This document shows positions 6,409 to 8,837 of a stretch of 8,837 nt of DNA, one piece after another. Source of the DNA: Persephonella sp. Lineage in GTDB: Bacteria > Aquificota > Aquificia > Aquificales > Hydrogenothermaceae. The stretch covers positions 1-8,837 of the forward strand of contig JALTAS010000176.1 of NCBI GenBank assembly GCA_027058925.1, given 5' to 3'. The notes under the pieces are model-generated. The model was given only the letters and a program-made list of their open reading frames with translations. It did no database searches and was not told where the DNA came from. Both the position numbers and the translations under genes were made by a program. The stretch's first letter is position 1. Every line of letters begins with the position of its first letter.

Positions 6409-6876
6409 CTTAATCATTTTTGACAGATGTCCAAAGAACATAGAAACCTCATTAACCATATTAAATATTTCTATATTTATTGATCTGAGCTTTTCTGGTT
6501 TTTCTATAAACTCATCAAACTCAAGGAGAAGTTCTCCAAGGGCATCAATTATATGCCTTTTATCAAAAATAAGATTTTCAAGAAAAACAGGAATTACAGA
6601 CTCAACAGATGGGAATGTGAACATAACCCATGCTATAGTTTCGGATGATACGATAGATATTGTTCTTAAAGTATCTTTATCATTTATTTCGTTTGAAAGC
6701 TTGATGAGATTTGTTGTTTTTTTCAGGCTGTTTGAAAATTTATCAAATATATAGATACTGTCTTCAATACTTAAATTTTTTTTGTTCAGTATCTTTCCTA
6801 TTTTATGTCTGTTGCCAATAACATAATTCTCAAGATCTCCTATTAGATAATGAATGTAAACGCTATTTTTTTCCAT
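6388..6876 (-). CDS. Unknown 162-residue protein, last gene of the flhF-flhG-fliA operon
   Basis: I do not recognise this protein. It starts at ATG 6876, immediately after the fliA stop codon with no spacer, and has AAAGGA four bases upstream inside the end of fliA. Translation is therefore probably coupled to FliA. No signal peptide or true TM helix is seen. It looks helical and mixed-charge, starting MEKNSVYIHYLIGDLENYVI. The middle is hydrophobic (SETIAWVMFTFPSVESVIPV, about 78-97), then come acidic helices (DALGELLLEFDEFIEKPEKL, 111-130) and a basic end, MIKKGALEN. This pattern suits a small helical-bundle partner protein. Operon position suggests a flagellar or chemotaxis role such as a FliA, FlhG or export partner. 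No CheY aspartate pocket, CheW motif or FlgM resemblance is apparent, so this stays open. The stop overlaps the convergent reductase stop. Confidence 0.82.
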   Translation of the reverse strand: MEKNSVYIHYLIGDLENYVIGNRHKIGKILNKKNLSIEDSIYIFDKFSNSLKKTTNLIKLSNEINDKDTLRTISIVSSETIAWVMFTFPSVESVIPVFLENLIFDKRHIIDALGELLLEFDEFIEKPEKLRSINIEIFNMVNEVSMFFGHLSKMIKKGALEN

Positions 6877-7602
6877 CTAATCCTTTATCAGGTATTTACT
6901 TATCATATTCCTTATCTTAAGCATCGTTTTTGTGTGTATCTGGGAGATTCTTGATTCTGTTAATCCAAGTATCTCGCCTATCTCTTTCATTGAAAGTTCT
7001 TCATAATAGTAAAGTGTTATAACAAGCTTTTCCCTTTCTTTCAGCTTAGAAATTATATCAGAAATAATTCTTTTCAACTCCTCTTCTTCAACATGTTTGT
7101 CCGGTGTGTCATCATTTATTGATAAAATCTGCCACAGACTTGTTGTGCTGTCTTCATCTGTGCCAACTTTTGTGTCTATTGATATAAGACTGCTGTTTGA
7201 GATTTTTTCAGCATATTTCATATATTCCTCAACATCCATACCTAAATATTCTGCTATCTCTTCAGGGGTTGCTTCTCTTCCAAGTTTTTGCTCAACTTCT
7301 AATATTGCTGCTTCTATATGCCTTGCTTTTTGTCTTATATTTCTTGGAACCCAGTCAAGTTTTCTTAAGCTATCTATTATATGTCCTCTAATTCTTATCT
7401 CTGCATATGTTGAAAGTTTTACGCCCTTTTCTGGATCGTATTTGTTTATAGCATCTATCAGCCCCAGAACTCCTGTGTTTATGAGATCTTCTTCTGTTAC
7501 GGTAGGAGGAAGGTTTTCCTGTTTTATTGACTGGACGATGTACTGAATTTTGGGCAGGAATTCCATTATTATCTCGTTTCTCTCTCTGTTTGACACCCTC
7601 AT
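6877..7602 (-). CDS. fliA: Flagellar RNA polymerase sigma factor FliA (sigma-28)
   Basis: FliA directs RNA polymerase to late flagellar and chemotaxis promoters and is normally held inactive by FlgM until the hook is complete. The 241 residues match the family. Region 2 (about 13-82) contains EEDLINTGVLGLIDAINKYD (37-56) and the -10-binding block GVKLSTYAEIRIRGHIIDSL (60-79). It runs into the conserved DWVPRNIRQKAR (83-94). Region 3 follows (about 95-150, with GREATPEEIAEYLGM). Region 4 is a C-terminal helix-turn-helix (LSMKEIGEILGLTESRISQI, 203-222). The DWVPRNIR block and the flagellar context separate it from sporulation and general-stress group 3 factors. The start ATG 7602 has a strong AAGGAGGA site overlapping the flhG stop. 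No flgM is in the window. Confidence 0.95.
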   Translation of the reverse strand: MRVSNRERNEIIMEFLPKIQYIVQSIKQENLPPTVTEEDLINTGVLGLIDAINKYDPEKGVKLSTYAEIRIRGHIIDSLRKLDWVPRNIRQKARHIEAAILEVEQKLGREATPEEIAEYLGMDVEEYMKYAEKISNSSLISIDTKVGTDEDSTTSLWQILSINDDTPDKHVEEEELKRIISDIISKLKEREKLVITLYYYEELSMKEIGEILGLTESRISQIHTKTMLKIRNMISKYLIKD

Positions 7603-7608
7603 CTTTTC

Positions 7609-7616
7609 TCCTCCTT
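7609..7616 (-). promoter_or_regulatory. Shine-Dalgarno of fliA overlapping the flhG stop codon
   Basis: Read on the - strand, TAAGGAGGAGAAAAGATG contains the flhG stop, the site AAGGAGGA and the fliA start. The GGAGG core ends 7 nt before the ATG. The arrangement supports the chosen FliA start and suggests that FlhG and FliA synthesis are linked. Confidence 0.65.
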
Positions 7617-8478
7617 ACTCTACCTTGATATTTTTTAAGTTTTTGATAAATCTATTCCAGAAATTTTCTTTTCTTTTAGGAGGTTTTCCTTCTATTATGT
7701 ATCTTGCTATAGCTTCAACATCTCTGCTGTAGGCTGTTTTGGGGTTTACAGCTGATAAAACATACCTGTCCTTTACAGATTCTGACAGCTTTTTATCTTT
7801 TCTTAGGGCTCCATAGTAGTTTATTGTCTTTCCTGTGAATTCTCTAAGTATGTTGTTCATACCTTTATATATTTTCTCTGCTTCATATTCATCCTCAACA
7901 AGATTTACAACAAGTCCTATGTCCATATTTTCCGGCTTGTAGTTTAGAATGATCCTTGAGATCGCATAAGAGTCAGCTAAGGCTGTTGGGTCTGAAGTTG
8001 TTATCACTATTGTTTTATCAGAGGCAAGACAGAAGTTTATGACACTTTCTGATATTCCTGCAGATGTATCAATAAGCATAATATCAAATTTGTAATAGAT
8101 TTCCTGAAGTGAGTTCAGTATCTGGATCTGTTTTTCCTTTGGGAGGTTAGCAAGTTCCTCAAAACCTGATGAAGCAGGTATGAATTTTATGCCGTATTTG
8201 GATTCCCATATTATCTCGTTTATATTTTTTTCACCTGAAAGCAGATGTAAAAGGTTGTACTTAGGTCTTTCTCCAAGGATTATATCAACATTTGCAAGGG
8301 CAAGGTCAGCATCAAGTATTAAAACTGTCTTACCTAATTTCTGGAGGTGGTACGCAAGATTTACTGTAAAGCTTGTTTTCCCAACGCCTCCCTTACCTGA
8401 TGTTATGGATATTACCTGAAAGTCAAAAGGTTTTAACTTCTTTGCCATATCCCTGAGGATTTCTGCCTGATCTTTCAT
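7615..8478 (-). CDS. flhG: Flagellar number/placement ATPase FlhG (MinD-like)
   Basis: FlhG (also FleN or YlxH) is a ParA/MinD-type ATPase that limits flagellar number and position by stimulating the GTPase FlhF. The 287-residue protein starts MKDQAEILRDM, the conserved DQAxxLR activator helix by which FlhG contacts FlhF; MinD lacks it. Then come the deviant Walker A SGKGGVGKTS (27-36), LILDADLALANVDI (53-66, Asp56 and Asp58), GFEELANLP (105-113) and IDTSAGISESV (136-146). The C-terminal stretch ENFWNRFIKNLKNIK (271-285) is amphipathic and basic, fitting an ATP-dependent membrane-targeting helix. The start ATG overlaps the flhF stop as ATGA, with a GAGGAGAGAGG purine run upstream. The flhF-flhG-fliA order is common in polar flagellates. 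The N-terminal helix and location make a second MinD unlikely. Confidence 0.94.
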   Translation of the reverse strand: MKDQAEILRDMAKKLKPFDFQVISITSGKGGVGKTSFTVNLAYHLQKLGKTVLILDADLALANVDIILGERPKYNLLHLLSGEKNINEIIWESKYGIKFIPASSGFEELANLPKEKQIQILNSLQEIYYKFDIMLIDTSAGISESVINFCLASDKTIVITTSDPTALADSYAISRIILNYKPENMDIGLVVNLVEDEYEAEKIYKGMNNILREFTGKTINYYGALRKDKKLSESVKDRYVLSAVNPKTAYSRDVEAIARYIIEGKPPKRKENFWNRFIKNLKNIKVE

Positions 8479-8837
8479 CTGCCTCTCTCCTCAAAAATTC
8501 CGTTCAGAACCTGATAAGACTCAACGATATCCTTTGGAACATTCAGACCATTTGTTATGTAGCTTATTTTGTAATCATAATTTGTTAAGACAAAATAAAG
8601 AGGTATTCTGTTTTCAAGTTCGTCTAATTTTGTAAGTATCAGGTGGTGTATCTTAAACTTGCTGAAGTACCTTATATCCCTGTCAATCAGATTTTCCTTT
8701 TTTGTTAGAGGTATTGTGAGAATATTTTCTGCATCCGAACTTGATGTTATAAATGTCAGTATCTTCTCCACTTCTGATAGATCTTTTATATTTCCAGGTG
8801 TGTCAAAAAGTATATGCTCAAACTCATCAAAAGAGTC
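8475..8837 (-). CDS. flhF: Flagellar SRP-type GTPase FlhF, C-terminal part (5' end outside window)
   Basis: FlhF is the SRP-family GTPase that marks the site of flagellar assembly, usually a cell pole. The frame stays open to the right edge, so the GTG at 8771 is an internal codon and 120 C-terminal residues are visible. They belong to the G domain: G3-type DTPGN, encoded at 8804-8790; ITSSSDAENI after it; LILTKLDE carrying the G4 motif TKLD; and YITNGLNVPKDI, the G5-like segment typical of FlhF ahead of its C-terminus. The G3 motif departs from the DTAGR usual in SRP GTPases (Ffh, FtsY, most FlhF). The G1 P-loop and basic N-terminal domain lie outside the window. The last base pairs overlap flhG as ATGA. 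Ffh or FtsY are excluded by the flhG neighbour and by the absence of an M domain after the G domain. Confidence 0.9.
   Translation of the reverse strand, partial: DSFDEFEHILFDTPGNIKDLSEVEKILTFITSSSDAENILTIPLTKKENLIDRDIRYFSKFKIHHLILTKLDELENRIPLYFVLTNYDYKISYITNGLNVPKDIVESYQVLNGIFEERGR

Noticed and set aside
7097..7546. 149-codon open frame on the + strand
   Set aside because: It is the complement of fliA, whose protein matches sigma-28 throughout. The Ser/Phe/Ile-rich product has no domain.
8475..8771. Complete 98-residue gene starting at GTG 8771
   Set aside because: The frame continues to the right edge and upstream codons encode the FlhF G3 motif, so it is the 3' part of flhF.
1..8837. CRISPR array, mobile element, tRNA/rRNA, riboswitch or his/trp attenuator
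   Set aside because: No regularly spaced direct repeats, transposase or integrase ORF, tRNA-like cloverleaf or leader peptide was seen. Gaps between genes are at most about 13 nt, leaving no room for leaders before hisG or trpD.

Overview
This is a densely packed bacterial chromosome segment. It is AT-rich, its coding strands are purine-rich, and its proteins are rich in Lys, Glu and Ile. The gene set includes MinCDE, FlhF/FlhG, FliA (sigma-28), a SurA-type periplasmic protein and a short-form HisG. Together with unrelated housekeeping genes strung into one tight run, this suggests a flagellated, rod-shaped, Gram-negative-type thermophile. My best guess is Aquificota, perhaps Hydrogenothermaceae (Persephonella or Sulfurihydrogenibium relatives). 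That is an inference from gene content and style, not a database match. No IS element, phage gene, CRISPR array, tRNA, rRNA or long non-coding stretch is visible. The largest gap between genes is about a dozen bases.

Left arm (1-6391, + strand): nine genes read as one probable operon. They are minC (3' end only), minD, minE, hisG, glmU, a surA-like gene, trpD, a small one-TM protein, and an enoyl-ACP reductase of FabL type. Junctions are 2-13 nt, apart from a 20-nt glmU/surA overlap, so any promoter is upstream of the window or inside a gene. Functions are mixed: division-site placement, histidine and tryptophan synthesis (HisG and TrpD both use PRPP), UDP-GlcNAc supply for the envelope, outer-membrane protein folding, and fatty-acid elongation.

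Right arm (6388-8837, - strand): four genes of a flagellar regulatory operon, flhF (3' end only), flhG, fliA and an unrecognised 162-residue gene. flhF/flhG overlap by ATGA, flhG/fliA are 12 nt apart, and fliA abuts the last gene with no gap. FlhF and FlhG set flagellar position and number, and FliA transcribes late flagellar genes.

The two operons converge so tightly that their stop codons share the tetranucleotide TTAA at 6388-6391. An imperfect GC-rich hairpin is centred there and is the only terminator candidate. The window therefore holds two MinD-family spatial regulators, MinD and FlhG, in facing operons. I see no clearly new multi-gene system. The best leads are the unknown fourth flagellar-operon gene, the small membrane protein, the Yx6K reductase, and active-site departures in the SurA-like protein and FlhF.
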